DNA from: Mycobacterium persicum
Lineage (GTDB): Bacteria > Actinomycetota > Actinomycetes > Mycobacteriales > Mycobacteriaceae
Assembly (NCBI RefSeq): GCF_002086675.1
Contig: NZ_MVIF01000027.1
Location: 1-56,783 of the forward strand
Length of the DNA: 56,783 nt
Direction: 5' to 3'
Shown here: one piece after another, positions 1 to 9,257 of the stretch
Layout of the letters: each line of letters opens with the position of its first letter
How positions within the stretch are numbered: position 1 is the stretch's first letter
The notes under the pieces: generated by a model
Told to the model about the DNA's origin: nothing
The model's database searches: none
What the model saw: the letters and a program-made list of their open reading frames with translations, nothing else
Translations under genes and position numbers: made by a program

Positions 1-2
1 GG

Positions 3-2750
3 TTGTTTGGTGAGGATGGGCGGGCGAGTTTGCGTGGGGCGTTGGTGGCGCAGTTGTCGCAGTTGTGTGCGCCGGCGTTGTATGCGTTGTTCGATACTGC
101 GCGTGCGGGGTCGTTGAGTTATGGCCAGTTCGTGGTGGAGATGCGGGGGCAGGGGTTTCGGCGGTTGTTTGAGGCCAAGCCGGTGTTGTTGCGGCTGATG
201 GCGGTTGTGGTTCGGCAGTGGATCGATGCCAGCGCGGAGTTGGTGGTGCGCTTGGGTGCGGATGTGGCGGTGATCGGTGCTCAGTTGTTGGGTGCGCCGG
301 TGGCCGGTCGGGTGGTCGGTGTCCAGGGTGGGCTTGGTGATTTGCACAATGGTGGTCGTTCGGTGCAGGTCGTGGTGTTCGCGGATGGTTCTCGAATTGT
401 GTATAAGCCCAAGGATTTACGGGTCGACGTCGCGTGGTGTGCGGTGGTGGGGCGGCTCAACGCGGTGGCGCCGGTCAGGTTGCGGGCGGTGCGGGCGCTG
501 GCCCGCGACGGTTACGGGTGGACCGAGTTTATCGAGCATGGGCCCTGCGCCGATGATCGCGACGTCGAGGCCTACTTCACCCGGGCCGGTGCCTGGCTGG
601 CGCTGTTCTACTGCTTTGCCGCCGGCGACATGCACCAGGAGAACATCATCGCAGCCGGCGCCCACCCGGTACCCATCGACATCGAAACCATCCTGCAGGC
701 CACCATCGATCGGCCCGATGCCGGCGACCCGGAGAGCGACGCCCACCGGGCCGCCGTGGAGACCATCGCCAACTCCGTCATGATGGTCCGCCTGATCCCG
801 TCCTACCTGCGTTATCCCGACAACGAGGTCGGGGCCATCGGCGGGTTGCTGTCGGATTGGGCGCCCGCTGACGGGATCCGCTGGACCGACGTCAACACCG
901 ACGCGATGCGCCCGGCCAGACCTCGTCAAACCGACAGCAGCACACCGAACTTGCCGCACGTGGGCGGCCGCTACGCCAAGTTCGCCGACCACGTCGAGGC
1001 TTTCATCGAGGGCTTCCGAGCCTATGCGGGGTTCCTGGCCGAGTGGCGCGCCGACGCCGCGACAGGCGGGCTCTTCGATGGTTTCGCCGGCCTGCCGGTA
1101 CGAAAACTACTGCGTCCCACGAGGTTCTATGCCATGCTGCTGCAGCGGCTGAAGGATCCACGGCGCATGGACGACGGCGTCATCTGGTCTGCGCAGGCCG
1201 ACTTTGTTGCCCGGCTGTCCGACTGGGACAAGGACATCGATCCGCAGTCGCCGCTGGTGCGGGCGGAACGGGCAGCGCTGCTGGCGTTGAACATTCCGTA
1301 TTTTGTGATGACCAGTGACACCACCGACATTCGCGACGTCACCGGCACTTCGGTCCATGCCGCCGGCGTTTCCGGCCTGGGCCACGCGCTGGCCCTGGCC
1401 GGTGGCCTCGACGGCGCGGGGACCGAGTGGCAGGTCACCATCATCCGGCAGAACATGGAATCGTTTGCGCGGGGACGCATATCCGCGGAAGCGGTCGGGC
1501 TGGAACCGACAGCAAGCCCCGACGTAACCGGTGTGCCGGTGACAGAGATGTTCCGCTGCGAGGCGGACCGGATCGCCGCGGACTTGTCGCGGTACGCGAT
1601 TCGCCGTGGACGCAGCGCAGCATGGATCGCGCTCGACTGGCTGGGTGATTCCGAACTCTTCCAACTGATCTGTCTGGGCCCCGGCCTCTACAACGGCGTG
1701 TCGGGTATCGGGGTCTTCCTGGCTGCGCACGCGGCGGTGACGGGTTGCGCCCGCTCGGCGGAACTGGCGCTGGCCGGATTGGCCCACGTTCGCAAGGAAC
1801 TCAACAGCGGCAACGCGGCCCGCTTCGCCCGCTCGCTGGGAGTGGGCGCCGGTGGCGGCCTGGGGTCGGTCATCTACGCGTTTGCCGTGATGTCGGCATG
1901 CCTGCGAGACGATGGCCTGCTCGCCGATGCGCAGGTTGCGGCGGCACTGCTCACCGACGACCTGATCGCGGCGGACAATCAACTCGACGTCATCGGCGGC
2001 AGCGCCGGTGCCATCCTCGGGTTGCTTCGTCTGCACCGCGACACCGGATCTCGCGATCTGCTCGACCGTGCAACCCGCTGCGGCGAGCACCTATTGCGTC
2101 AACCGCGTATCGGATCGGCGGGGCGCCGCAGTTGGAGCGGGCAGGGATCGGGGTCACTGGACCTCAACGGCATTTCGCACGGCGCAGCGGGTTACGCCTA
2201 CGCCCTCGCCTCGTTGGCCGAGGCAACCGGAATCGACGAATTCGCCGGCGCCGCCGCGGAATGCATTGCGTTCGAAAACGCCAACTTCGACCCGCACCGC
2301 CACGCCTGGGCCGATCTGGACAGCAACGGAGAAAAGGTGTGGCCGTGTAAGTGGTGTCACGGATCTCCCGGCATCGGTGTGGCGCGGATCGCCATGACCG
2401 GATTGCAATGCGCCGATAACGCGTTGCTGTACAACGACATAACACACGCTCTGACCGCCGTGGAAGACAGCTGGGCCGGTATACGTCGGGACACCTTGTG
2501 CTGCGGCACCCTCGGCAGCATCGAATTTCTCAGCGAAGCCGGAGCCGTCCTGGGACGAGACAATTTGCGTGAACTGGCAGCACGGCACCTGACCGAGGTC
2601 ATCTCGACCGCCGCCAGCCGCGGCGATTACCGATGGAGCGGCGGTACCAGACGGTTCAACCCCGGAATGTTCCAGGGGCTGGCCGGCGTCGGCTACACGC
2701 TGCTGCGCCGGATCGATGGCTCGCTTCCCAACGTCTTGGTCTGGGAATAG
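3..2750 (+). CDS. lanM: Class II lanthionine synthetase LanM1 (N-terminus cut by window edge)
   Basis: Bifunctional enzyme of class II lanthipeptide biosynthesis: it phosphorylates and dehydrates Ser/Thr of a precursor peptide, then cyclises Cys onto the dehydro residues. The kinase-like dehydratase half shows IVYKPKDL (fragment residue ~130) and GDMHQENIIAAG followed by PIDIETIL. The C-terminal LanC-like cyclase shows SHGAAGYAYAL, the zinc site KWCHGSPGIG (~residue 784) and LCCGTLGS (~833). The frame is open to the window edge; family members are about 1000 residues, so roughly the first 100-150 are missing and the TTG at base 3 is probably an internal codon. It is convergent with lanA1, whose stop lies 22 bp away. 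Codon choice is unusual in the first ~500 bases (many G- and T-ending codons) and typical C/G-ending afterwards. Family assignment is firm; the substrate is inferred from position. Confidence 0.93.
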   Translation: MFGEDGRASLRGALVAQLSQLCAPALYALFDTARAGSLSYGQFVVEMRGQGFRRLFEAKPVLLRLMAVVVRQWIDASAELVVRLGADVAVIGAQLLGAPVAGRVVGVQGGLGDLHNGGRSVQVVVFADGSRIVYKPKDLRVDVAWCAVVGRLNAVAPVRLRAVRALARDGYGWTEFIEHGPCADDRDVEAYFTRAGAWLALFYCFAAGDMHQENIIAAGAHPVPIDIETILQATIDRPDAGDPESDAHRAAVETIANSVMMVRLIPSYLRYPDNEVGAIGGLLSDWAPADGIRWTDVNTDAMRPARPRQTDSSTPNLPHVGGRYAKFADHVEAFIEGFRAYAGFLAEWRADAATGGLFDGFAGLPVRKLLRPTRFYAMLLQRLKDPRRMDDGVIWSAQADFVARLSDWDKDIDPQSPLVRAERAALLALNIPYFVMTSDTTDIRDVTGTSVHAAGVSGLGHALALAGGLDGAGTEWQVTIIRQNMESFARGRISAEAVGLEPTASPDVTGVPVTEMFRCEADRIAADLSRYAIRRGRSAAWIALDWLGDSELFQLICLGPGLYNGVSGIGVFLAAHAAVTGCARSAELALAGLAHVRKELNSGNAARFARSLGVGAGGGLGSVIYAFAVMSACLRDDGLLADAQVAAALLTDDLIAADNQLDVIGGSAGAILGLLRLHRDTGSRDLLDRATRCGEHLLRQPRIGSAGRRSWSGQGSGSLDLNGISHGAAGYAYALASLAEATGIDEFAGAAAECIAFENANFDPHRHAWADLDSNGEKVWPCKWCHGSPGIGVARIAMTGLQCADNALLYNDITHALTAVEDSWAGIRRDTLCCGTLGSIEFLSEAGAVLGRDNLRELAARHLTEVISTAASRGDYRWSGGTRRFNPGMFQGLAGVGYTLLRRIDGSLPNVLVWE

Positions 2751-2772
2751 CCGCAGCTGCGTGAGGTGCCAA

Positions 2773-2946
2773 CTAGCCTCCGCAGGTGTGCAGAATCGTC
2801 TCGTCCCCGCAACACCACGCCGAACCCGCATCGGTCTTCTTCGAACCGATCCACCTACTGCCCGCCGCGGCTTCCAACGCGTCATCGGTAACAGCTTGCA
2901 CGAAAACATCGTCCGCAAGCCGCATGTCGGTCCTGACGTCGTCCAT
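2773..2946 (-). CDS. lanA1: Putative lanthipeptide precursor LanA1 (57 aa)
   Basis: A short gene found by translating the gap between lanM1 and the ABC transporter. The ATG at 2944-2946 follows an AAGGGG ribosome-binding site by about 7 nt and the frame ends in TAG. Residues 1-29 are acidic and leader-like (MDDVRTDMRLADDV at the start, TDDALEAAAG at the end), with an Ala-Gly/Ser step resembling the double-Gly-type cleavage site of class II leaders. The C-terminal part, residues 30-57, carries Ser30, Ser35, Thr38, Ser42, Thr50, Thr54 and Cys45, Cys46, Cys55; the last 16 residues read SAWCCGDETILHTCGG. All Cys are in the putative core and none in the leader, as expected for a LanM substrate. 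Three rings are possible. It lacks the lipid II-binding CTxTxEC motif of mersacidin-like peptides. The assignment rests on composition and context, not on a homologue I recognise. Confidence 0.75.
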   Translation of the reverse strand: MDDVRTDMRLADDVFVQAVTDDALEAAAGSRWIGSKKTDAGSAWCCGDETILHTCGG

Positions 2947-3074
2947 GGTTCTACCCCTTCTGATTCAGCCTTGCTGCTCGGGTATCGCGCGGATCTGACA
3001 TAGAGGTTTACTGTCGGCCGCAGCCGCAAATCCCTACAAGGGCCTTTGGTCCCCGATAGGCCGCACGTTTCGGT

Positions 3075-4982
3075 TCAGGCCCGGGACATCGCATAATAGG
3101 CGCCGCCGCGCGCCAGCAACTCGGCATGGGTGCCGCGTTCGATGATCTCCCCGCCCTGCATCACCAGGATCATATCGGCAGCGCGGATAGTTGAAAGGCG
3201 ATGAGCGATAATAAAATTCGTACGTCCACGGCGCAGCTCAGACATCGCCCGCCGAATCAGCACCTCGGTGTGGGTGTCCACCGAACTGGTGGCTTCATCG
3301 AAGATCAGCAGCTGAGGGCGGGCCAGGAATGCCCGAGCGATCGTGATCAGTTGCTTTTCGCCGACGCTGACGTCACCACCCTCGTCGCTGATCCGGGTGT
3401 CGTAGCCGTCGGGCAGCGTCTCGACGAAGCGGTCCACGCAGGCCGCTTTCGCGGCCGCGATGATTTCGTCGCGGCCGGCGTGTGGACGCCCGTAGCCGAT
3501 GTTGTCGGCGATCGTCCCCTCGAACAGCCAGGTGTCCTGTAGCACCATCCCGATCCGGGAACGCAACGACGGCCGGCTCACGGTCGCGATGTCCACGCCG
3601 TCGATCAGGATTCGACCCGAATCGACTTCGTAGAACCGCATCAGCAGGTTCATCAGCGTGGTTTTACCTGATCCGTTACGTCCGACGATCGCCACCGTGG
3701 TTCCCGGTTCGGCGACCAGCGACACGTCCTTGATCACCGGGATGCCCGGACGGTAGCTGAAATTCACCTGCCGAAACTCCACCCGCCCGGATGGTCCCGG
3801 CTCGACGGCCGATGGCAGCGTCGCCGCGGGGTCGGGCTCCTGCTCGGGGGCGTCCAGCAACTCGAAGACCCGCTCGGCGCTGGCCACCCCCGACTGAGCG
3901 ACGTAATACATCGAGGCGATCTGGATGACTGGTTGGTTGAACTGGCGCACATATTGAATGAACGCCTGCACGCTGCCCAGCGTGATGTGTCCCGACGCCA
4001 CCTGCATACCGCCGAGCACGGCAACGGCAACGTAGTTGAGGTTCGCGATGAACTCGGCCGCCGGCGAGATCAGCCCGGACAGGAATTCGGCGCCGAAGCT
4101 GGCACGGTAGACCCCGGCGTTGAGGTCGCGAAACCGCTCCTGGGCACGCGTGCGCTGACCGAAGGTCTTGACCAATGGCAACCCGCTGTAGGTCTCCTCG
4201 ACGTGGGCGTTGAGCCGCCCGATAACGGCCCACTGCTCCACGAACAGCCGCCGTGCACGTGGCGCGACCACCCGGGTGACCCAGATGGACAGCGGCACGG
4301 TCAGGACCGTAATCGCGGTCAGCAACAAGGAAATCGACAGCATCATCGACAAGACCGCCACCACCGTCAGCACCGCGGTCAGCAACGGGCTGATCGTCAT
4401 CCACAGTGAGGTCTCGATGTTGTCGATGTCATTGGTGACCCGGCTCAGCAACTCGCCGCGCTGATGCGAGTCGAAATACGACAGCCGCAGCCGGTAGAGC
4501 TTGTCCTCGACGTCGGCGCGCAGCACCAGGATCGTGCGCTGCACGATGACGTTGAGCAGGCGTCCCTTGGCCCACAGCAGCAGCGCCGACGCCAGATAGA
4601 GGCCGGACGCGACCATCAGCGTGCGTGCCACCGCGCCGAAGTCGATGCCCTGGCCCGGCACGACATTCATCCCCGATACCAGGTCGGCGAAACCGTTGTC
4701 ACCGCGGGCCCGCAGGGCCGCGATCGCCTGCTCCTTGGTGAGCCCGGGCGGCAGCTGCTTGCCGATCACACCGTTGAACAACAGGTCGGTGGCGTGACCG
4801 AGAACACGGGGGCCGACCACCGCCAACGCGATACCGGCGACAGCGGCGGCAAGCACCGCCGCGATCAATCGGGCGTGCGGCGTGAGGCGCTGCGCGAGCC
4901 GTATCGCCGAGGCGGTGAAGCTTTGCGGCTTCTCGCGGGAATCCTCGAGCTGTCCTTGGACGGGAGCCGATGTCGACGTCAT
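3075..4982 (-). CDS. ABC exporter subunit, membrane domain fused to ATPase (635 aa)
   Basis: Type IV ABC exporter half-transporter. After a cytosolic N-terminus, six hydrophobic segments span about residues 35-350. The nucleotide-binding domain follows with Walker [11 protein letters not shown], the signature DVSVGEKQL (SVGEK in place of LSGGQ), Walker [13 protein letters not shown] and the H-loop IIAHRLST. A hydrophilic stretch between the first two membrane segments (about residues 75-110) is characteristic of one partner of the mycobacterial heterodimeric pair Rv1272c/Rv1273c. The start overlaps the stop of the partner gene (ATGA), so the two are translationally coupled. Its place between lanA1 and the tailoring genes suggests export of the mature lanthipeptide. 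There is no N-terminal C39 peptidase domain, so it is not a standard LanT that trims the leader. The substrate is inferred. Confidence 0.85.
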   Translation of the reverse strand: MTSTSAPVQGQLEDSREKPQSFTASAIRLAQRLTPHARLIAAVLAAAVAGIALAVVGPRVLGHATDLLFNGVIGKQLPPGLTKEQAIAALRARGDNGFADLVSGMNVVPGQGIDFGAVARTLMVASGLYLASALLLWAKGRLLNVIVQRTILVLRADVEDKLYRLRLSYFDSHQRGELLSRVTNDIDNIETSLWMTISPLLTAVLTVVAVLSMMLSISLLLTAITVLTVPLSIWVTRVVAPRARRLFVEQWAVIGRLNAHVEETYSGLPLVKTFGQRTRAQERFRDLNAGVYRASFGAEFLSGLISPAAEFIANLNYVAVAVLGGMQVASGHITLGSVQAFIQYVRQFNQPVIQIASMYYVAQSGVASAERVFELLDAPEQEPDPAATLPSAVEPGPSGRVEFRQVNFSYRPGIPVIKDVSLVAEPGTTVAIVGRNGSGKTTLMNLLMRFYEVDSGRILIDGVDIATVSRPSLRSRIGMVLQDTWLFEGTIADNIGYGRPHAGRDEIIAAAKAACVDRFVETLPDGYDTRISDEGGDVSVGEKQLITIARAFLARPQLLIFDEATSSVDTHTEVLIRRAMSELRRGRTNFIIAHRLSTIRAADMILVMQGGEIIERGTHAELLARGGAYYAMSRA

Positions 4983-6724
4983 TGCCAGCCCACCGCATCG
5001 GCGCGCAGCGACTGCAGTTCGGAGAGTTGGGCATAGGCCGGGCAGGTCGCCAGCAGCCGATCATGCGTGCCGGCGCCGATCACCTCGCCAGCGTCGAGCA
5101 CCACGATCTGGTCAACCGCGGCCACTGTCGAAATACGCTGTGCCACAATGATCACCGTCGAGTCCGGGGCCACCTCACGCAAGGCGGTGCGCACCTGGGC
5201 GTCGGTCTGCACGTCAAGGGCGGAGAATGCGTCGTCGAACAGATAGACGGCGGGCCGGTTGATCACCGCGCGTGCGATCGCCAGCATCTGCCGCTGCCCG
5301 CCGGACAGATTGATGCCGCCCTGAGCCAGCTGCATGTGTAAGCCATCGGCATGCTCGCGGACGAAATCGTCGGCGGCGGCCACCCGCAACGCCTCCCACA
5401 TCTCGGCTTCACTGGCGCCCGGCCTGCCGAAGCGCAGGTTGTCTGCGACGGTGCCGGAAAACAGATAACCGCGCTGGGGCACCAGACCGATCGCCGACCA
5501 AAGCTCTTCGGTGTCGTAGTCGCGAACGTCGATGCCGTCCACCAGCACCGCGCCGTCGGCGACGTCGTAGAACCGGCAGATCAGCGATACCAGCGTCGAC
5601 TTGCCCGAACCACTCTTACCGATGATCGCCGTCACGGTCCCCGGCGACGCGGTCAACGAAACATTCTGTAGCGCCGGGCGATCAGCGCCCGGATAGCGAA
5701 ACGTCGCCCGATCGAGCCGCACCGCCCCTTCGATGCCGTATGCCGGCCGCTTTCGGTCCGGCGGGCTGGTGATAGCCGGAGTCGTCGACAGCACTTCGCC
5801 CAGGCGCCCGGCACAGACCGACGCACGTGGCAACAGCTCGAGAAATTCCATCAATATCAGCACGGACATCAGGATCAGCAGGAAGTACGACAAGAATGCG
5901 ATCAGCGACCCGACTTGCATCTGCCCGGCTTCGATGCGCAGGCCGCCGAACCACGTCAGTGCCACGCTGGACAGATTGATCACCAGCATCGTCACCGGCG
6001 CCATCAGCACCTGCCACCGACCGACCGCCAGCGCGGTCACGAACACGTCGCGGTTGGCCTTGGTGAACCGCCGCTGCTCGAAACGCTCCCGGGCGAAGGC
6101 TCGGATCACCCTGATACCCGAAAGCTGTTCTCGCATGACGCGATTGATGTTGTCGATCAGGCTCTGCAGGCGGTGGAACAGCGGCAGCATTCGGGAGATC
6201 ATCAGGTAGCTCGCCACCGTCAACACCGGAACACTGACAATCAACAGCCGCGACAAGCCGACATCCTGGTGGATCGACATAACCACGCCGCCGACACACA
6301 TGATCGGAGCGGTGATCAGCACGGTGCTCGTCATCTGCACCACCACCTCGATCTGCCGGACGTCGTTGGTGGTGCGGGTCAGCAGTGACGGTGTTCCGAT
6401 GCGCGCCGTGTCCGGCTCCGAGAGCTCGGTGACGTGATCGAACATCGCCGACCGTAGATCCCGCCCGAACCCGATGCTGGCCCGTGACCCGGCGTAGAGC
6501 GCGCCCAGCGCGCACACCACCTGCAGGCCGGTCACCGCCAGCATCAGCCCACCGAGCCGAATGATCGTGTGGGTGTCACCCGTGGCGACGCCGTCGTCGA
6601 CGATCGACGCATTGACCGTCGGCAAGTACAGCGACGCAAGGGTACTGATCAGCTGGAGGCCGGCAACGACCGCGATCAGCCATCGATACGGCCAGGCATA
6701 GTGCCGTAGTAGTCCCGCCAGCAT
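4979..6724 (-). CDS. ABC exporter subunit, partner of the downstream gene (581 aa)
   Basis: Second half-transporter of a heterodimeric ABC exporter. Six membrane segments lie in about residues 10-300, then an ATPase domain with Walker [10 protein letters not shown], the canonical signature NLSGGQRQ, and a degenerate Walker B end [11 protein letters not shown] in which the catalytic Glu is replaced by Asp. This asymmetry (one canonical and one altered ATP site across the pair) is usual for heterodimeric exporters such as TM287/288 and for Rv1273c, whose length is close to 581 aa. I chose ATG 6724 because [16 protein letters not shown] is the typical N-terminus of the family; a TTG seven codons upstream (6745) is also in frame. 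It follows the cupin gene by about 40 bp and overlaps the next transporter gene by 4 bp. No peptidase domain is present. Confidence 0.85.
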   Translation of the reverse strand: MLAGLLRHYAWPYRWLIAVVAGLQLISTLASLYLPTVNASIVDDGVATGDTHTIIRLGGLMLAVTGLQVVCALGALYAGSRASIGFGRDLRSAMFDHVTELSEPDTARIGTPSLLTRTTNDVRQIEVVVQMTSTVLITAPIMCVGGVVMSIHQDVGLSRLLIVSVPVLTVASYLMISRMLPLFHRLQSLIDNINRVMREQLSGIRVIRAFARERFEQRRFTKANRDVFVTALAVGRWQVLMAPVTMLVINLSSVALTWFGGLRIEAGQMQVGSLIAFLSYFLLILMSVLILMEFLELLPRASVCAGRLGEVLSTTPAITSPPDRKRPAYGIEGAVRLDRATFRYPGADRPALQNVSLTASPGTVTAIIGKSGSGKSTLVSLICRFYDVADGAVLVDGIDVRDYDTEELWSAIGLVPQRGYLFSGTVADNLRFGRPGASEAEMWEALRVAAADDFVREHADGLHMQLAQGGINLSGGQRQMLAIARAVINRPAVYLFDDAFSALDVQTDAQVRTALREVAPDSTVIIVAQRISTVAAVDQIVVLDAGEVIGAGTHDRLLATCPAYAQLSELQSLRADAVGWQ

Positions 6725-6764
6725 CCGGTTACTGTCGCACAACACCGTAGTGGGGTGCAGGGGG

Positions 6765-8048
6765 TTATGGCGCCGCGATCGGCCCGGCGCAACGCTGTTG
6801 CGACATGAGCCGATCGGTCGGGATCAGGTCGGCCAGGAAGGTCGTGCGCCGAAGAATCTCGGCGAGTGCTAGGAGTTCCTGGTCCGTGGTGGTGCCACTT
6901 GGCTTGTCCGCGAACGACGATCGGATCTGGTCCAGGCTCCAGCCATCGATCAGCCTGGATATCACGTCGTGCAGCAGCGTTGCCGCCGGAGGGTCTTCGA
7001 CCTCCTTGAATGGCCCCTTGACCAGTAGCTCGGTGATTGCCGACGCCATCCTCGCGACCGGGTCGGCGAAACCCTTGCGAGCAAAGAGCCCGATGGCGGT
7101 AGCGGCATCGAGGTGGTTCATGATGATGGCAAGCGCCAACCGCTGGGCCGGATCCTGACTGCGGCTGCGCAGGGACATCAACATGCTTTCCCGGCGCCGT
7201 TCGTCGACGACCGACTGGATCCATGGCGCGCTCGCGGCGGGCGCCGGGGTCGCCGCGTTGGCACTCGGGAACCAGCGGCGAAACGGGCCGGTCGTGATTG
7301 CCGCCGAGAGCAATTCGAGTTCGGACAGCGGGTCGGCACCGGTCAACGACGCGTCGATGAGCGCACCGAGGCGCTGCGGGTAGTAGGACGCGATCAGCTT
7401 GACCAGCTGGCATTTCTTGACGAGCGTCGGGTCCCGATATTCGGGATTGATGGCCACACCGGGCGCCAGGTAGTTGTACTGAAGGTGATGACGGGGGTCC
7501 GCGCAGGTGCGAATCACCACCGTCGCCGACGGCGTATCCAGATGCACGAGGGAGTGCGCGCCGGACGGTCCCGCCAGTATCGGGCGGATCGCACCAATCT
7601 CCAGCAGCTCGGTCGAGTTACGGCGCACCGTGCCCAGCTTGAGGTTGGTGCTGATCGGCAGCGTCTGTTCGAAAGTCCAGCTCGAGTGGATGCTGGAGCC
7701 GTCGAGGACGCCGAACGCGCCTTCAAAGCCGTGCTCGTGAATGGACACGGTCGCAGACAGCCAGAAGAGCACCGACACGTGAAAGCGCTCGGTCCGGTAC
7801 ATGGTCAACGGCGGCTGCCCGAAAGATGCTGCGATGTCGTGTTGCGCGGGTAGCTGACGCGCCGCCATGGCCCAGTCGAGGATGTCTTGCGACCCGATCG
7901 AGCCGACGATCTCAGCGGACGCGAGCATCTCGACCGCGATCGCGCTGAAGGCGTCCTGGTCATAGTCCAGACTGCGCCATTGTCTTTCGATGCCCTGGCC
8001 AAGCTTGCCGAAAACGGCCTCAACAGACGCGGCTTTCATCGCGAGCAT
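6765..8048 (-). CDS. Cupin-motif protein of unknown function in the lanthipeptide locus
   Basis: I do not recognise this 427-aa protein as a named family. Residues ~103-117 read IHEHGFEGAFGVLDG, a good match to cupin motif 1 (HxH, then Glu, then Gly) with metal ligands His104, His106 and Glu109; a second candidate site, HSLVHLD (His165, His169), lies about 60 residues on. This arrangement resembles cysteine-dioxygenase-like small-molecule oxygenases. The C-terminal ~200 residues look mainly helical with no recognisable motif. The ATG at 8048 overlaps the TGA of the preceding oxygenase gene; a GTG one codon upstream is also possible. Tight coupling to the oxygenase and to the exporter suggests a tailoring or regulatory job in peptide maturation, but the reaction is unknown. 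Confidence 0.7.
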   Translation of the reverse strand: MLAMKAASVEAVFGKLGQGIERQWRSLDYDQDAFSAIAVEMLASAEIVGSIGSQDILDWAMAARQLPAQHDIAASFGQPPLTMYRTERFHVSVLFWLSATVSIHEHGFEGAFGVLDGSSIHSSWTFEQTLPISTNLKLGTVRRNSTELLEIGAIRPILAGPSGAHSLVHLDTPSATVVIRTCADPRHHLQYNYLAPGVAINPEYRDPTLVKKCQLVKLIASYYPQRLGALIDASLTGADPLSELELLSAAITTGPFRRWFPSANAATPAPAASAPWIQSVVDERRRESMLMSLRSRSQDPAQRLALAIIMNHLDAATAIGLFARKGFADPVARMASAITELLVKGPFKEVEDPPAATLLHDVISRLIDGWSLDQIRSSFADKPSGTTTDQELLALAEILRRTTFLADLIPTDRLMSQQRCAGPIAAP

Positions 8049-8989
8049 CACCCGCCCAACGGTTGTTCTCGAGCAGTCCCAAGCGCAGCTTTCGCGGCCT
8101 CGAGGTCAGGTTTGAGCTGCAGTGCGCTTTCGAAGGCGGCGATCGCAGCAGTTGTGTTGCCCAGGTCTTGGTGGGTCTTGCCCAAGTTCAGATAGAACGC
8201 CGGGTCCTCCGGGTAAATCTCGATTGCTTGTGAAATCAACTCCAGCGCGCGCTCTGGCTGCCCGGCTTCGCGTGCAATCACACCTAAGGCGTGCAGGGCA
8301 TCAAACTGACGCGGCTCGATGCGCAGGGCTTCTTCGCACGTGGCTCGAGCGTCATCCGAACGGCCCTGCCGGTGCGCGGCCAGCGCTCGCCGGACAAGGT
8401 CAAGGGTGCGGATTTCGGCGGCCTTCGTGTCGAAGCCCAGCGTGGGCCGTTTGTCCAAGGCCCACGCCGCGTGTTGGTCGTTCTTGTCGACGTAATGCAA
8501 GAAGACCTGGATCTGCTGATGGCCGGTGTAGGCCTTGCGCCAGTGCACCACGTCGATGCCTCGGTAACAGACCAAATCGCCGGGGTTCAAGACTAGTTCG
8601 GTGTCTGCCAGGTAAAGAGGCCACGGCTCGGGGTCAACGTCAACACACAGCGATGCGCTGTATTGGCAACTCGCACCGTCGGTGTGCTTTTCGAGCACCG
8701 CGCCGTTCCAATAGATCCGGCAATAGCTATAGGTGGGCACCAGTTCCTTGTCGCTGACCCGCGCTACCACCGGCGCGACCGCGAGCAGCAGTGCCTCGCA
8801 AACCGGGTGGCTATAACGCGCCCAGCTGTCCGGGCATTGACGGTCCCCGAAGTGCTGGGTGTCGGACAACGGCACGCCGTTCATGGCGTAGTCAGCATCT
8901 TTGGAGATGACCAGTGAATCTTTGATGAGTTGCAGCATCTGCGGGTTCACCGCATCTCTGACAACTTCGTAGAGTTCCATGTGGGGCAC
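8048..8989 (-). CDS. 2OG-Fe(II) oxygenase domain with C-terminal TPR repeats (313 aa)
   Basis: The N-terminal ~170 residues form a prolyl-4-hydroxylase-like double-stranded beta helix: CRIYWNGAVLEKHTDGAS gives iron ligands His102 and Asp104, and PGDLVCYRGIDVVHWR gives His149, followed by QVFLHYVDKN. Residues ~195-310 are three tetratricopeptide-type repeats (for example AFYLNLGKTHQDLGNTTAA), which usually bind protein or peptide. Fe(II)/2-oxoglutarate enzymes of this sort hydroxylate amino-acid side chains, so peptide hydroxylation is a reasonable guess here. The position at which many prolyl hydroxylases place an Arg to bind 2-oxoglutarate reads GHQ; I believe this is common in this subfamily but cannot verify it. 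The GTG start (8989) is 8 bp after the NHLP gene stop; ATG 8980 is an alternative. The stop overlaps the cupin gene start. Confidence 0.85.
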   Translation of the reverse strand: MPHMELYEVVRDAVNPQMLQLIKDSLVISKDADYAMNGVPLSDTQHFGDRQCPDSWARYSHPVCEALLLAVAPVVARVSDKELVPTYSYCRIYWNGAVLEKHTDGASCQYSASLCVDVDPEPWPLYLADTELVLNPGDLVCYRGIDVVHWRKAYTGHQQIQVFLHYVDKNDQHAAWALDKRPTLGFDTKAAEIRTLDLVRRALAAHRQGRSDDARATCEEALRIEPRQFDALHALGVIAREAGQPERALELISQAIEIYPEDPAFYLNLGKTHQDLGNTTAAIAAFESALQLKPDLEAAKAALGTAREQPLGG

Positions 8990-8997
8990 GCGAAAGT

Positions 8998-9195
8998 TCA
9001 GCCGACGGATTCTCGCGTGTCGGTGAACTGTAGTGCGAAGCCGGACGGCAGCGACTTGCCGCTGATCTCACGAATCGCTGCGGCGGGATCGGACAGGCAC
9101 AGTTGCCGGAATTCCCAGTCGGTCTGGGCGCGCTTGAACACCTGGCGAACCGCGGACCGCAATTCGTCCTCGGTCAGGGTCGGGTGATCGTCCAT
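8998..9195 (-). CDS. NHLP-type leader-like small protein without a core (65 aa)
   Basis: Small protein resembling the nitrile-hydratase-alpha-like leader (NHLP) found on ribosomal peptide precursors. The helical part reads ELRSAVRQVFKRAQTDWEF, followed by the characteristic LSDPAAAIREISGKSLPSG and a short beta strand. ATG 9195 is chosen because GGAGGAG lies a few bases upstream; an in-frame upstream extension (to 9261) runs into the lanM2 end and has no good RBS. The protein stops right after the leader-like module (TDTRESVG) with no Ser/Thr/Cys-rich tail, and its only Cys (Cys33) is in the leader helix. It therefore looks like a leader or recognition module without a core, perhaps acting in trans, or a precursor that lost its core. 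It lies between lanM2 and the oxygenase gene. Confidence 0.7.
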   Translation of the reverse strand: MDDHPTLTEDELRSAVRQVFKRAQTDWEFRQLCLSDPAAAIREISGKSLPSGFALQFTDTRESVG

Positions 9196-9257
9196 TTTCG
9201 CTCCTCCGGTCTGGGCGCTCTTGGTCTCGGGGTGCTCCGGTGGTGACCGGCCGGTGA

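Noticed and set aside
1043..2090. Several long frames antisense or out of phase to lanM1
   Set aside because: They are typical high-GC shadow frames; lanM1 has intact kinase-like and zinc-site motifs across the whole region.
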